IMG/VR virus record: IMGVR_UViG_3300019742_000006
Location: 1 to 45,123 of that record
DNA: 45,123 bases
Reading direction: 5' to 3' (one strand)
Source: a virus
The number at the start of each line of letters is the position of its first letter. The stretch's first letter is position 1. The notes beneath the pieces are model-generated. The model made no database searches. It was not told where the DNA came from and was given only the letters and a program-made list of their open reading frames with translations. This document shows positions 1 through 6,121 of this stretch, in pieces. Made by a program: the position numbers and the translations under genes.

Positions 1-123
1 GTAACTTCGCTTTGTTGTTAGTTACATAGGAAGCTCGTTACATTGCACGGGTTTAACAATGTGCAGGGGTGCTAAGCGCAGCAAGCACATATATAGTTAT
101 ACTTCTTATTATCTATTGTTTGT
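1..123. repeat. Left inverted terminal repeat (123 bp)
   Basis: Bases 1-123 are the exact reverse complement of 45001-45123; the match stops at base 124 (a here, g implied by 45000). The repeat contains three short hairpins: GTAACT/AGTTAC (1-25), ACATTG/CAATGT (about 39-61) and GTGCT/AGCAC, plus a direct repeat of GTTACAT. It is visibly richer in G+C than what follows. It may be a true linear-genome end, or half of a long palindrome where the assembly stopped. Confidence 0.95.
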
Positions 124-162
124 ATCATTGGAATAGTACTATTTAAAAATAAATTATATTTC

Positions 163-196
163 TTTGTCGGACGTATTAATATAATGTGTATCTTTG
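163..196 (+). promoter_or_regulatory. Bacteroidota-type promoter
   Basis: TTTG at 163-166 and TATCTTTG at 189-196 are separated by 22 bases. This matches the Bacteroidota -33 TTTG / -7 TAnnTTTG pattern. It sits just inside the terminal repeat and about 30 bases before the first gene, so it probably drives the first early transcript. Confidence 0.7.
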
Positions 197-227
197 TGGT
201 ATATTAATAATCTAAAAATAAAATATT

Positions 228-476
228 ATGAATACGGAAATTAAAAATATCATAGTTAACCGCAGTTTATTCAATAGATATTATAAAATCATAGGTTTGA
301 ATAATGCAAAGGAATTGTTTTTCAATATGAATATAGAAAACTTTAACGAATTGTATTTAGACCTTGCTTGGATTGAAAACGGAGTGTTAACCAGCAATAA
401 CGATCTACCTGACTTTATTAATCATATGATTCACATAAGTGCAAATGAATTAGACTTAAGTATAAATTTTCTATAA
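228..476 (+). CDS. Small hypothetical protein, first gene of the left arm
   Basis: 82 residues, not recognised. It has a mixed hydrophobic and acidic composition with no membrane segment or cysteines. It has its own promoter (163-196) and is followed by a strong terminator (494-527), so it appears to be a monocistronic gene transcribed immediately on genome entry. That position suggests an early host-interaction role, which is inference only. Confidence 0.75.
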   Translation: MNTEIKNIIVNRSLFNRYYKIIGLNNAKELFFNMNIENFNELYLDLAWIENGVLTSNNDLPDFINHMIHISANELDLSINFL

Positions 477-493
477 ATTACTTTATATATTCT

Positions 494-527
494 AAAAAAC
501 CTTGTATTAATTTACAAGGTTTTTTTT
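494..527 (+). terminator. Rho-independent terminator
   Basis: ACCTTGTA and TACAAGGT pair across a 6-base loop, flanked by an A run on the left and eight T on the right. It lies 18 bases after the stop of the first gene. The A and T flanks would make it work on either strand. Confidence 0.85.
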
Positions 528-791
528 ATGTCAATACCTTAAACTATTATACAGCTATTCAAGTGTATATATCAATCAGTTATTTTTCTTTATTCATCAA
601 AATAAGACAATAAACAAGCCTAATTAATTTCTCTATCTAACTTACTTACATCTCATAGGTTATTATATAACCTTAGTTAACTATCTATCTATCAATGTAT
701 TAATTTATTTTTGCTATACGTTAAGTTTTATTTGCTTTTGTATGTTTCAATGTAGTATATTAGTATCAGAAACAAACAAACAATTTAAAAC
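528..791. other. AT-rich intergenic region, nothing recognised
   Basis: 264 bases with stops in all frames. I see no canonical TAnnTTTG box and no strong hairpin. It separates the terminated first gene from the next small ORF and presumably contains the promoter for it. Confidence 0.4.
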
Positions 792-875
792 ATGAAAACA
801 TTAATTAAATACTTTGAATACTCTTTATTAATAGCCTTGATAGCTTGTATAGTTGTAATAGCTGCAAACTTGTAA
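792..875 (+). CDS. Single-membrane-span micropeptide (27 aa)
   Basis: A short basic start (MKTLIKYF) is followed by a hydrophobic stretch rich in L, I, A and V to the end. The ATG follows an A-rich leader typical of this genome. Likely a membrane peptide. It is short enough that chance cannot be excluded, but several similar peptides occur in this arm. Confidence 0.5.
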   Translation: MKTLIKYFEYSLLIALIACIVVIAANL

Positions 876-921
876 AAGGTTGTTTAATGGAAACTAATTA
901 CTAAATAATTAAATTAATCCA

Positions 922-950
922 TTGCTATATCAAAATAAATACTATCTTTG
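922..950 (+). promoter_or_regulatory. Bacteroidota-type promoter
   Basis: TTG at 922-924 and TATCTTTG at 943-950 are 18 bases apart, with the next gene starting 38 bases downstream. The -7 octamer is identical to the one at 189-196. Confidence 0.7.
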
Positions 951-987
951 TAATTCAATAATAAAAACAATATAAAAAACTTATAAC

Positions 988-1344
988 ATGGAAACTTTTA
1001 ACATTACCTTAACCCAAAAATCATTTGAAGCGAAAGCAACAAGCGTAAAAGCAAACGACCTATCAGACCTTAGTACTTCAATTGCAACCTTCTGCAAAGA
1101 AACCGTAAATTTACACGAAAAACTAAAAGCTCATAAAGTATTGAATCACAATACTAGAATTAAAGCAGGTCAAGAAATGAATATTACTATTGACTTAGTA
1201 GAAGATGACTTTTCAATCAGTACTTCATTAAGAAACTTTGGTAGATTCGTAAAAAACTCAGAACTACACGAAATAGTAGAAACAATACACGAAACATTGA
1301 AATATCAGAATAATGTGGCGTATTTATTCAATGTAAAGGAATAG
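988..1344 (+). CDS. Hypothetical protein (118 aa)
   Basis: Not recognised. The protein looks soluble and mostly helical, with no cysteine-pair motif or membrane span. It follows a clear promoter, so it is probably the first gene of a left-arm operon. The gap after it contains a strong leader hairpin (1364-1404). Confidence 0.75.
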   Translation: METFNITLTQKSFEAKATSVKANDLSDLSTSIATFCKETVNLHEKLKAHKVLNHNTRIKAGQEMNITIDLVEDDFSISTSLRNFGRFVKNSELHEIVETIHETLKYQNNVAYLFNVKE

Positions 1345-1363
1345 GAGAAAGTAAGTATAAAAG

Positions 1364-1413
1364 CCCTGACAATCCACTCTATTAAATTAGGTGGAATTTC
1401 AGGGTGCAACTAA
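1364..1413 (+). promoter_or_regulatory. Leader hairpin with GGGTGCAACTAA tail, copy 1
   Basis: CCCTGA...TCCAC pairs with GTGGA...TCAGGG around an AT-rich loop (1364-1404). The 3' strand of the stem runs into GGGTGCAACTAA (1402-1413), about 25 bases before the next start codon. There is no T tract, so it is not a standard terminator. The same arrangement recurs at 1738-1790, suggesting a 5' RNA element controlling the following gene. Confidence 0.5.
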
Positions 1414-1437
1414 TTTAATAATATAAAAACAAATAAG

Positions 1438-1728
1438 ATGAAAAAGAGCGAATTAAAACAAGGTGATATTTTTACGCTAAGAGATGGGACTGTTGAGGTT
1501 TTCGTAAGGCTAGATAATGGAAATATCTATTGCAATAAAACCTTTCCGTACACTTCTTATAATCAAGAGTTAACCTCTAGTTATGCGCCTGAGTTTGATA
1601 TAATAAAAGTTGTAAGACCTGAGTACGTTATGTTTGAACGCGAAGAAACAAAGCCACTACTAATACTTGACGGCGTAGAATACTCAGAATCTACACTTCG
1701 AAGCCTAATTAAGAAAGCCACAAGCTAA
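1438..1728 (+). CDS. Small KSEL-GD domain protein, paralogue of 11134
   Basis: 96 residues starting MKKSELKQGDIFTLRDG. The N-terminal half and the segment VVRPEYVMFEREE closely match the product at 11134-11412, so the two genes are paralogues about 10 kb apart. The start resembles the small SH3/KOW-like beta folds common in phage hypothetical proteins. Function unknown. It is preceded by leader hairpin copy 1. Confidence 0.75.
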   Translation: MKKSELKQGDIFTLRDGTVEVFVRLDNGNIYCNKTFPYTSYNQELTSSYAPEFDIIKVVRPEYVMFEREETKPLLILDGVEYSESTLRSLIKKATS

Positions 1729-1737
1729 ACTTAAAAG

Positions 1738-1790
1738 CTCCGTATTGCCTCGCCTCCTTAATTGGTTGCGGGGTTTCGGGGTGCAACTAA
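1738..1790 (+). promoter_or_regulatory. Leader hairpin with GGGTGCAACTAA tail, copy 2
   Basis: CTCCG (1738-1742) pairs with CGGGG (1777-1781), and CCTCGC (1748-1753) with GCGGGG (1768-1773). The 3' strand runs into GGGTGCAACTAA (1779-1790), identical to copy 1 although the stems differ in sequence. That pattern of conserved tail and covarying stem suggests a functional RNA element upstream of 1803. Confidence 0.5.
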
Positions 1791-1802
1791 AAAGCAAATA
1801 AT

Positions 1803-2021
1803 ATGAAAACTTACTTATATATCGGTAAATACAAAATCACAGAGTCAGAAATAAACGAGACCTGTACAAAAGTAGGTAAGACAACAAAAACACAAAGGAT
1901 TATTTCCACCGCTGCAAAACGTGAAAATTTAGAAGATGCTTTTATGATGCAAGCAAAGCAAGCAAAGAAGGACGAAAAGAACACCAAGCGATATAATAAG
2001 AAATACGCAAAAAGAAAATAG
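1803..2021 (+). CDS. Small basic protein (72 aa)
   Basis: Not recognised. The C-terminal half is very rich in K, R and Q and ends in a KRYNKKYAKRK-like tail, suggesting nucleic-acid binding. It is the last gene before the structured-RNA zone at 2040-2296. Confidence 0.7.
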   Translation: MKTYLYIGKYKITESEINETCTKVGKTTKTQRIISTAAKRENLEDAFMMQAKQAKKDEKNTKRYNKKYAKRK

Positions 2022-2043
2022 AAATAATACGCATAAAATATAT

Positions 2044-2162
2044 ATTGGGTGAGCACCAATTAAAAAACGTATTGGATTAAGTTCCGATTAATTAGCAAAA
2101 CAATACATTTGTGTATGTTTATATAATATAAACTATATGTATTATTATGCTTTTTAATCGGA
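2044..2162 (+). ncRNA. Structured RNA: small hairpin plus nested 80-base hairpin
   Basis: A small hairpin ATTGG/CCAAT (2044-2060) precedes a long nested fold. In that fold TCCGATTAA (2083-2091) pairs with TTAATCGGA (2154-2162), AATACAT (2102-2108) with ATGTATT (2137-2143), and GTTTATA (2117-2123) with TATAAAC (2127-2133). All three stems are perfect and correctly nested. No ORF occupies the region. It directly abuts the tRNA-like element at 2165. Confidence 0.5.
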
Positions 2163-2164
2163 TT

Positions 2165-2296
2165 ATATATGCTCTTCTAATGGTTAGGATGTTACGACAT
2201 AGAAATGTAAGTTCGATTCTTACGCTTTTATTAAGTTAGTATAAAGGTTAGTACGCTATTACAGTAAAGATATCGGTTCGATTCCGATGCATATAT
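2165..2296 (+). ncRNA. Double tRNA-like element sharing one acceptor stem
   Basis: Two T-arms are clear: GTAAG-TTCGATT-CTTAC (2207-2223) and ATCGG-TTCGATT-CCGAT (2272-2288). Each is preceded by a tRNA-type D-arm with a GGTTA loop; the second has a full GTAT/GTAC stem at 2239-2254. ATATATGC (2165-2172) pairs perfectly with GCATATAT (2289-2296), closing both units in one fold. The anticodon segment of each unit is 6-7 bases too short, and I cannot draw a normal anticodon stem-loop. These are degenerate tRNAs or an unusual tRNA-mimic RNA. Confidence 0.5.
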
Positions 2297-2321
2297 TTTA
2301 TTTATTTAAAAATTAGAAATC

Positions 2322-2642
2322 ATGAGAAAATCAGAAAAACAGCTAAACCAACTAGTTAAAACATGTGTTCAATTTGGCGATTATATAGATATTCTATCAG
2401 CTATAAAGTCAGGTAATGTAAATTATTATAATAACGTAGGGTTCTGTTGTAATGACAAAATTTGTTTTACAGATGAAACTGGTAATTATGTACACCTTGA
2501 ATCATTGTCAGGCGTTATCTCTAAGAAAAGTGAGAAAACGTTTTTCGCAAATGTGGAAGGTGTAGATTGGTATGCTGTAGAAATGATAGGTTGTTTTTAT
2601 CTTATGTGTGACACGGAATTGATATATTTAACAAGAAACTAA
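2322..2642 (+). CDS. Hypothetical protein (106 aa)
   Basis: Not recognised. The N-terminus is basic and helical, and the rest looks beta-rich with several cysteines and aromatics. It begins 26 bases after the tRNA-like element and may be transcribed with it. Confidence 0.7.
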   Translation: MRKSEKQLNQLVKTCVQFGDYIDILSAIKSGNVNYYNNVGFCCNDKICFTDETGNYVHLESLSGVISKKSEKTFFANVEGVDWYAVEMIGCFYLMCDTELIYLTRN

Positions 2643-2653
2643 AAACTAACACA

Positions 2654-2836
2654 ATGAATTACCTGGTGACATATGACTTCGCTAAGTACAGACCTAGCAA
2701 CTTTGCTGTGTTCAGAATGCAAAGTGAATTTAAGAAAGAGATTACAAGCCTTAATAGCGAGTCAGCTAAAAAACTGGTTGGTGAAGAATACGGAATTAAT
2801 CCGTTTTACTTGAAAGCAGAATTATTAACAAACTAA
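2654..2836 (+). CDS. Hypothetical protein (60 aa)
   Basis: Not recognised. It starts with a hydrophobic MNYLVTY beta-like strand, then is basic and mixed. Gaps of 11-12 bases to both neighbours indicate an operon with 2322 and 2849. Confidence 0.65.
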   Translation: MNYLVTYDFAKYRPSNFAVFRMQSEFKKEITSLNSESAKKLVGEEYGINPFYLKAELLTN

Positions 2837-2848
2837 AAACAAATTAAA

Positions 2849-3112
2849 ATGAAAAGAGAATTTATTTACACAAAAAGAGAAACCTCAATTAGTTTCGTGT
2901 TTTTAAAAAACATGAGTACTGATACTATGCCAAGAATATTAAAGGCTATTGATATTCATAAGCTCATAGATAATGATGTTAGATTTTCTATACAATTCAA
3001 TCCTACCGATATCTACGGAGATACATTAAAAGGAGATTATTACGAGTTGTATTGTACATCATCAGATTTAAGCCTATTCTGGTCTATATACGATAAACTA
3101 GATAAATCATAA
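2849..3112 (+). CDS. Hypothetical protein (87 aa)
   Basis: Not recognised. A mixed alpha/beta composition without cysteines or membrane spans. It follows 2654 by 12 bases after an A-rich leader, and ends just before a second tRNA-like structure. Confidence 0.65.
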   Translation: MKREFIYTKRETSISFVFLKNMSTDTMPRILKAIDIHKLIDNDVRFSIQFNPTDIYGDTLKGDYYELYCTSSDLSLFWSIYDKLDKS

Positions 3113-3134
3113 TAAAAAATTGATGTTGATTTTC

Positions 3135-3187
3135 GCCTGTTATAGTGACATTGGCACTTGTTTAAGGATTCGATTTCTTTAGTAGGC
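3135..3187 (+). ncRNA. Minimal tRNA-like element without an anticodon arm
   Basis: GCCTGTT (3135-3141) pairs over 7 positions (two G-T) with AGTAGGC (3181-3187). Inside are a D-arm-like hairpin AGTG-ACATTGG-CACT (3144-3158), a 5-base linker, and a T-arm AAGGA-TTCGATT-TCTTT (3164-3180) with the standard T-loop. At 53 bases it has no room for an anticodon arm. No CCA is encoded. Confidence 0.4.
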
Positions 3188-3193
3188 ACATTT

Positions 3194-3289
3194 AATAATA
3201 ACGGAGTAAGGCACGGGTTAACATGAGTCCCGTACAAATAGGTGAAATTACGAAAGTGGATAGCCAACTGCAAACCTACCGTTATTATT
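3194..3289 (+). ncRNA. Structured intergenic element closed by an 11-bp inverted repeat
   Basis: AATAATAACGG (3194-3204) is perfectly complementary to CCGTTATTATT (3279-3289). An internal hairpin ACGGG/CCCGT (3213-3233) is nested inside. The TAACGG...CCGTTA ends resemble an attC site, but the cassette rule seen at 4768-8028 does not hold here. A structured RNA or a decayed site are both possible. Confidence 0.4.
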
Positions 3290-3312
3290 TTACTTACTTA
3301 AAAACAGTTATT

Positions 3313-3408
3313 ATGAAAAAACCAGACTTATTTGATATCACAATGATGATATTTATATTATCTATAACGATAACTGGCTGCATTATAGCCTTAATAACTC
3401 TTACTTAA
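3313..3408 (+). CDS. Single-membrane-span micropeptide (31 aa)
   Basis: MKKPDLFD followed by a hydrophobic I/L/T-rich span. A longer reading from 3223 would translate the inverted-repeat element, so the ATG at 3313 is preferred. It is 12 bases upstream of 3421, in one operon. Confidence 0.5.
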   Translation: MKKPDLFDITMMIFILSITITGCIIALITLT

Positions 3409-3420
3409 AAACCAGAAAAA

Positions 3421-3714
3421 ATGACACTAACAGAAAATGAGTATAATGAACTTGTAATAATTGACAAATACGGACTAGATAATACTATCCACTTAATTCA
3501 CTGTTCTGATACTTTAGAAGAAATTAGAGAAGATGTAGCTACACCATACGCTGTTATGGAAGAATGCACGAACTTTGCAAGAGTACATTTAGTGACTGAC
3601 TTTTCAGAAGATGAGGCATTACAGCAAGTAGATGAATATTTGCGTGAAAAAGAAGGATTTGAAGAAACTCACCTTATCGGAGCGTTTGAATTAGAATTAA
3701 TGTCGCAAATATAG
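3421..3714 (+). CDS. Acidic hypothetical protein (97 aa)
   Basis: Not recognised. Strongly acidic (many E and D) and probably helical, with no membrane span. The size and charge resemble small phage host-takeover or DNA-mimic proteins, but no specific similarity is visible. Confidence 0.7.
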   Translation: MTLTENEYNELVIIDKYGLDNTIHLIHCSDTLEEIREDVATPYAVMEECTNFARVHLVTDFSEDEALQQVDEYLREKEGFEETHLIGAFELELMSQI

Positions 3715-3742
3715 TATAAATTGGCGACCAAAACTAGAAATT

Positions 3743-3946
3743 ATGAATACAATTTTATTAAACCTCATAGAAAAGGTTAGTAAACAAACTGGTGTAGAAC
3801 TTAGAGTTGAAAAGCTAAATATAAACGGGCTAGAAGCTATATTTATAGATGGTGAAGCTCACATTATGGTTGGTGATTACGAAAGAGACCTAGCGTTTAT
3901 AGATGGGTTATTTGTAGGATTAACACACATCAAAAAACATGAATAA
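3743..3946 (+). CDS. Hypothetical protein (67 aa)
   Basis: Not recognised. It looks like alternating beta strands with acidic turns. Its last base overlaps the start of 3946 (TAATG), showing translational coupling. Confidence 0.65.
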   Translation: MNTILLNLIEKVSKQTGVELRVEKLNINGLEAIFIDGEAHIMVGDYERDLAFIDGLFVGLTHIKKHE

Positions 3947-4146
3947 TGAAGATAACATTAAAGGATATTATAGAAGATGACTCATGGATTATAACGAAAG
4001 TTATTAATGGTCATAATGGTTCTGTAAGGATAGATGCAATGCGTAGATTCTATAAAGCAGACGAACAGAACAGATTTTCTGACTGGTATCAGAAAGATTA
4101 CGTAAACAGATTGTATAGAGAAAACAAAGGAAGGAATCTAATATGA
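3946..4146 (+). CDS. Basic hypothetical protein (66 aa)
   Basis: Not recognised. The C-terminal half is basic (R, K, N). Coupled to its neighbours on both sides: it shares one base with 3743 and 4 bases (ATGA) with 4143. Confidence 0.65.
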   Translation: MKITLKDIIEDDSWIITKVINGHNGSVRIDAMRRFYKADEQNRFSDWYQKDYVNRLYRENKGRNLI

Positions 4147-4262
4147 AAGCATTACAAAACGGTAACGAATGGTTATGGGCTATAGCTTACATCTTCATTG
4201 TGACATTAGCGGTGATATTATTGTCAGCAGGGGAAAGTATTATAAATAATTTAATAAAATAA
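4143..4262 (+). CDS. Single-membrane-span small protein (39 aa)
   Basis: The hydrophobic segment AIAYIFIVTLAVILLSAG is flanked by polar ends. The ATG overlaps the stop of the previous gene (ATGA), and the TAA lies 2 bases before the next start, so the position fits a tight operon. Confidence 0.6.
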   Translation: MKALQNGNEWLWAIAYIFIVTLAVILLSAGESIINNLIK

Positions 4263-4264
4263 TC

Positions 4265-4468
4265 ATGGAATACAGAACAGAAGAGCAATTCATTGATATA
4301 ATGGAAAATGCAATAAACGGAAATTGGTCAGATGCTTTTAAAGGAGCAGAAGAAGGAGGATTCTTCGCACAAGACCTTATTAGACACTATGAGAATATTG
4401 GTGAAATGTATGGTTTTGAGCTTGAGGATTTAGTATATATCGCTGAAGGAGCACAAAGACTGAGATAA
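4265..4468 (+). CDS. Conserved-type phage hypothetical protein (67 aa)
   Basis: An acidic, aromatic-rich helical protein with a FFAQDLIRHYENIG-like segment. This pattern recalls small helical proteins common in Bacteroidota phages. Function unknown. It shares one base with 4468 (TAATG). Confidence 0.65.
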   Translation: MEYRTEEQFIDIMENAINGNWSDAFKGAEEGGFFAQDLIRHYENIGEMYGFELEDLVYIAEGAQRLR

Positions 4469-4761
4469 TGAAAAGCTACGAAGTAAGAAATTACAGAATG
4501 ATAAAAGTATGTTACGTACCACCAACAAATACTAGAGGTACTATGATTAAGATATTTGAAACCAAAAGGTATAACGACCAAAAAACCCAATCCAAGAAGT
4601 TTAGTTATGATTATCAAATTGGAGATGTTGCAGAACAAGCATTTGATATACTCGTAAGAAACGGATTCAATGTTATAGGTAGAGCTTCTCAATTAGATTA
4701 TTACGTGTTCTTTTGTGATAATTGGAGTAATGAGTTTATTGAAGTTAAAGACTTAAAATAG
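4468..4761 (+). CDS. Hypothetical protein (97 aa)
   Basis: Not recognised. Basic N-terminal half, more acidic C-terminal half, one cysteine. It is the last ordinary operon gene before the cassette array, whose first attC begins 7 bases after its stop. Confidence 0.65.
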   Translation: MKSYEVRNYRMIKVCYVPPTNTRGTMIKIFETKRYNDQKTQSKKFSYDYQIGDVAEQAFDILVRNGFNVIGRASQLDYYVFFCDNWSNEFIEVKDLK

Positions 4762-4767
4762 ATAATA

Positions 4768-4895
4768 TATTAACGGTTTGGCTATGAAACGTAGGCGAAT
4801 CGAAGCACTAAACTTTAAATAATGAATAGATATATAGAAGAAATATAATGTTGAGTTTAGCACTTACTGCCTATATTTTATATTTATTGTTAGGC
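4768..4895 (+). repeat. attC-like site 1 (128 bp)
   Basis: R'' TATTAAC (4768-4774), R' GTTAGGC (4889-4895). The arms pair through TAGGC and GCACTAAA-like blocks. The loop holds GCACTAAACTTT followed by two ATG codons. Its R'' has no matching cassette start upstream, so this is the left border of the array. Confidence 0.7.
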
Positions 4896-4919
4896 GTATG
4901 TGCTTTTAAATATAGTATA

Positions 4920-5108
4920 ATGAAACCGATTGATGCAATAATAGATACGCAAACACAAATACAGAACTTAATAGGTTTGCACAACGATAAACTAAAAGAC
5001 ATAACTGATGAAAAGCAGAAGCAATTTATGAAAGGTATAATTGCTGGATTACAGAGAGCATTGCTTACAATACCTTTAATTGAAACACTTGAAGATTGTA
5101 GTGACTAG
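4920..5108 (+). CDS. Cassette 1 protein, helical hypothetical (62 aa)
   Basis: Starts MKPIDAIIDTQTQIQNL and is predicted all-helical, amphipathic and acidic at the end (a DCSD tail). An in-frame ATG at 4848 inside attC site 1 would add a hydrophobic leader including LYLLLG, encoded by the attC arm itself. I prefer 4920, which lies within the cassette (4890-5237), but the longer form could be a membrane-anchored protein. Function unknown. Confidence 0.6.
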   Translation: MKPIDAIIDTQTQIQNLIGLHNDKLKDITDEKQKQFMKGIIAGLQRALLTIPLIETLEDCSD

Positions 5109-5114
5109 CATTAC

Positions 5115-5243
5115 GCCTAACGTTTTGTATAATATTAGTACGGGAATTAAAGCAGTAACCGCCCGAACTACTCTAAACTTAATTAAATGGTAAGGCTGTA
5201 AAATTAAGCACTAACCCCGTATTAATTTTATACTGTGTTAGCC
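5115..5243 (+). repeat. attC-like site 2 (129 bp)
   Basis: R'' GCCTAAC (5115-5121), R' GTTAGCC (5237-5243). The arms pair strongly: GTATAA.ATTA.TACGGG matches on both sides. R'' with its flank (TACGCCTAAC) mirrors the start of cassette 1 (GTTAGGCGTA). Confidence 0.85.
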
Positions 5244-5260
5244 GCTTTTAAGATTAACAG

Positions 5261-5584
5261 ATGAAAACTTTAAATAGAGCAGAAATAGAAGTAGAAGATT
5301 ACCAAGAGATTTTTAAAAAAGAAGCACACCACAACCATGAAATAATTGAAACTGATAATGGCGTAATAAAATGGAAAGCAAACCCTGATGTAGAACACTT
5401 TTTAAAAAATATCTCACTTAATGATTTATGCCCGCTACTAAATTGCATGGGTTACGATAAAAACAGTGAGGTTTATAGAAAGCTTTATAGAGACATGGGA
5501 TATTCATTAAGCGGTTATTGGGAAATCTTCTACTGGGAAATGAATAATGAAGATGCAGATAGCTACAACCCTAATTGCGGCTAA
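5261..5584 (+). CDS. Cassette 2 hypothetical protein (107 aa)
   Basis: Acidic and aromatic protein starting MKTLNRAEIEVEDYQEIF, with a GYWEIFYWEMNNEDAD stretch near the end. The whole gene lies inside its cassette (5238-5701). It starts 18 bases after R' and its stop TAA is embedded in the R'' box of site 3, a compact integron-style layout. Family not recognised. Confidence 0.75.
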   Translation: MKTLNRAEIEVEDYQEIFKKEAHHNHEIIETDNGVIKWKANPDVEHFLKNISLNDLCPLLNCMGYDKNSEVYRKLYRDMGYSLSGYWEIFYWEMNNEDADSYNPNCG

Positions 5585-5707
5585 CGGCTCGGATAAGCGC
5601 AGTAAATTACTAATAATTAACACCTAAGATTATGGATATTAAAAACTTTGAAAACTTCACAGAGACTGAATATAGAGCAAATTTATTGCGTTTATCTATT
5701 GTTAGCC
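5579..5707 (+). repeat. attC-like site 3 (129 bp)
   Basis: R'' GGCTAAC (5579-5585), R' GTTAGCC (5701-5707), fully complementary. The arms match at GATAA.CGCA.TAAATT. R'' with flank GCGGCTAAC mirrors the cassette 2 start GTTAGCCGC. The site includes the start codon and first 23 codons of the next ORF. Confidence 0.87.
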
Positions 5708-5862
5708 ACTGCGATTTAATTGATAAAGAAGTTTATTACAGTAAGCCCACATACGGTAAGCATAAGGTTTTGCTGTGGGATGAAGACCGCGGAGAATATC
5801 TACTAGCTATTGATGGACACAAATTTTGGACTAATCCATTCCGCATCCATCGTTGTGGCTAA
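5632..5862 (+). CDS. Cassette 3 hypothetical protein starting inside attC 3 (76 aa)
   Basis: The only plausible start (ATG 5632) is in the loop of attC site 3. The frame crosses the recombination point as GTT-AGC-CAC (V-S-H), and the body lies in cassette 3 (5702-5869), which has no in-frame ATG. The body contains an HKVLLWDEDRGEYLLAIDG segment, beta-like. The stop is inside the R'' of site 4. Excising cassette 3 would therefore separate the protein from its first 23 residues. Family not recognised. Confidence 0.65.
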   Translation: MDIKNFENFTETEYRANLLRLSIVSHCDLIDKEVYYSKPTYGKHKVLLWDEDRGEYLLAIDGHKFWTNPFRIHRCG

Positions 5863-5875
5863 CGTATGGTTATAT
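5857..5875 (+). repeat. Collapsed attC-like site 4 (R''-5 nt-R')
   Basis: R'' GGCTAAC (5857-5863) is followed by GTATG and then R' GTTATAT (5869-5875), with no hairpin arms. R'' with flank GTGGCTAAC mirrors the cassette 3 start GTTAGCCAC, and the R' matches the R'' of cassette 4, so the cassette rule identifies it despite the missing centre. Confidence 0.6.
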
Positions 5876-5913
5876 GATTAGTAAAAACTATTTGAAACAC
5901 AAAACTTTAAAAT

Positions 5914-6108
5914 ATGAACTGGATTGACATAAACGAACGGCTGCCAACTTATTATGAGCCTGTACTTATTGTATGCAGCAATAAACACCAAGTAGTTGCA
6001 TGGAGAGCAAGCGATGGAGAAACAGACAGCTACACAATATTAGATACCGACTTTATTGTATGCTATGAAATAACGCACTGGCAGCCACTACCAAAACCAC
6101 CGAAGTAA
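5914..6108 (+). CDS. Cassette 4: DUF551 domain protein (64 aa)
   Basis: Begins MNWIDINERLPTYYEPVLIV and ends ITHWQPLPKPPK. The W-I-x(5)-LP start and the ITHW-x-PLP-x-PP end are the signature of DUF551, a small domain frequent in phages and prophages. The length matches a complete domain. Biochemical function is unknown. It lies in cassette 4 (5870-6131), whose start GTTATATGATTAGTAAAAAC is an imperfect mirror of the bases ending it (6108-6128). Confidence 0.85.
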   Translation: MNWIDINERLPTYYEPVLIVCSNKHQVVAWRASDGETDSYTILDTDFIVCYEITHWQPLPKPPK

Positions 6109-6121
6109 GTTTTTATTAATT

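Noticed and set aside
1-123. Protein-primed (phi29-like) or telomere-resolvase replication
   Set aside because: No family B polymerase, terminal protein or protelomerase is recognisable, and a normal terminase is present; the repeats alone are not sufficient evidence.
1803-2021. Resemblance of YIGKYK...KVGKTTK to a GIY-YIG / T5orf172 nuclease
   Set aside because: Only 72 residues and without the arginine and glutamate that complete the active site.
5971-5977. GTATGCA in the DUF551 gene as a degenerate R' for a full-length attC 4
   Set aside because: The arms do not pair, the bases are normal DUF551 codons, and GTTATAT at 5869 satisfies the cassette-end rule better.
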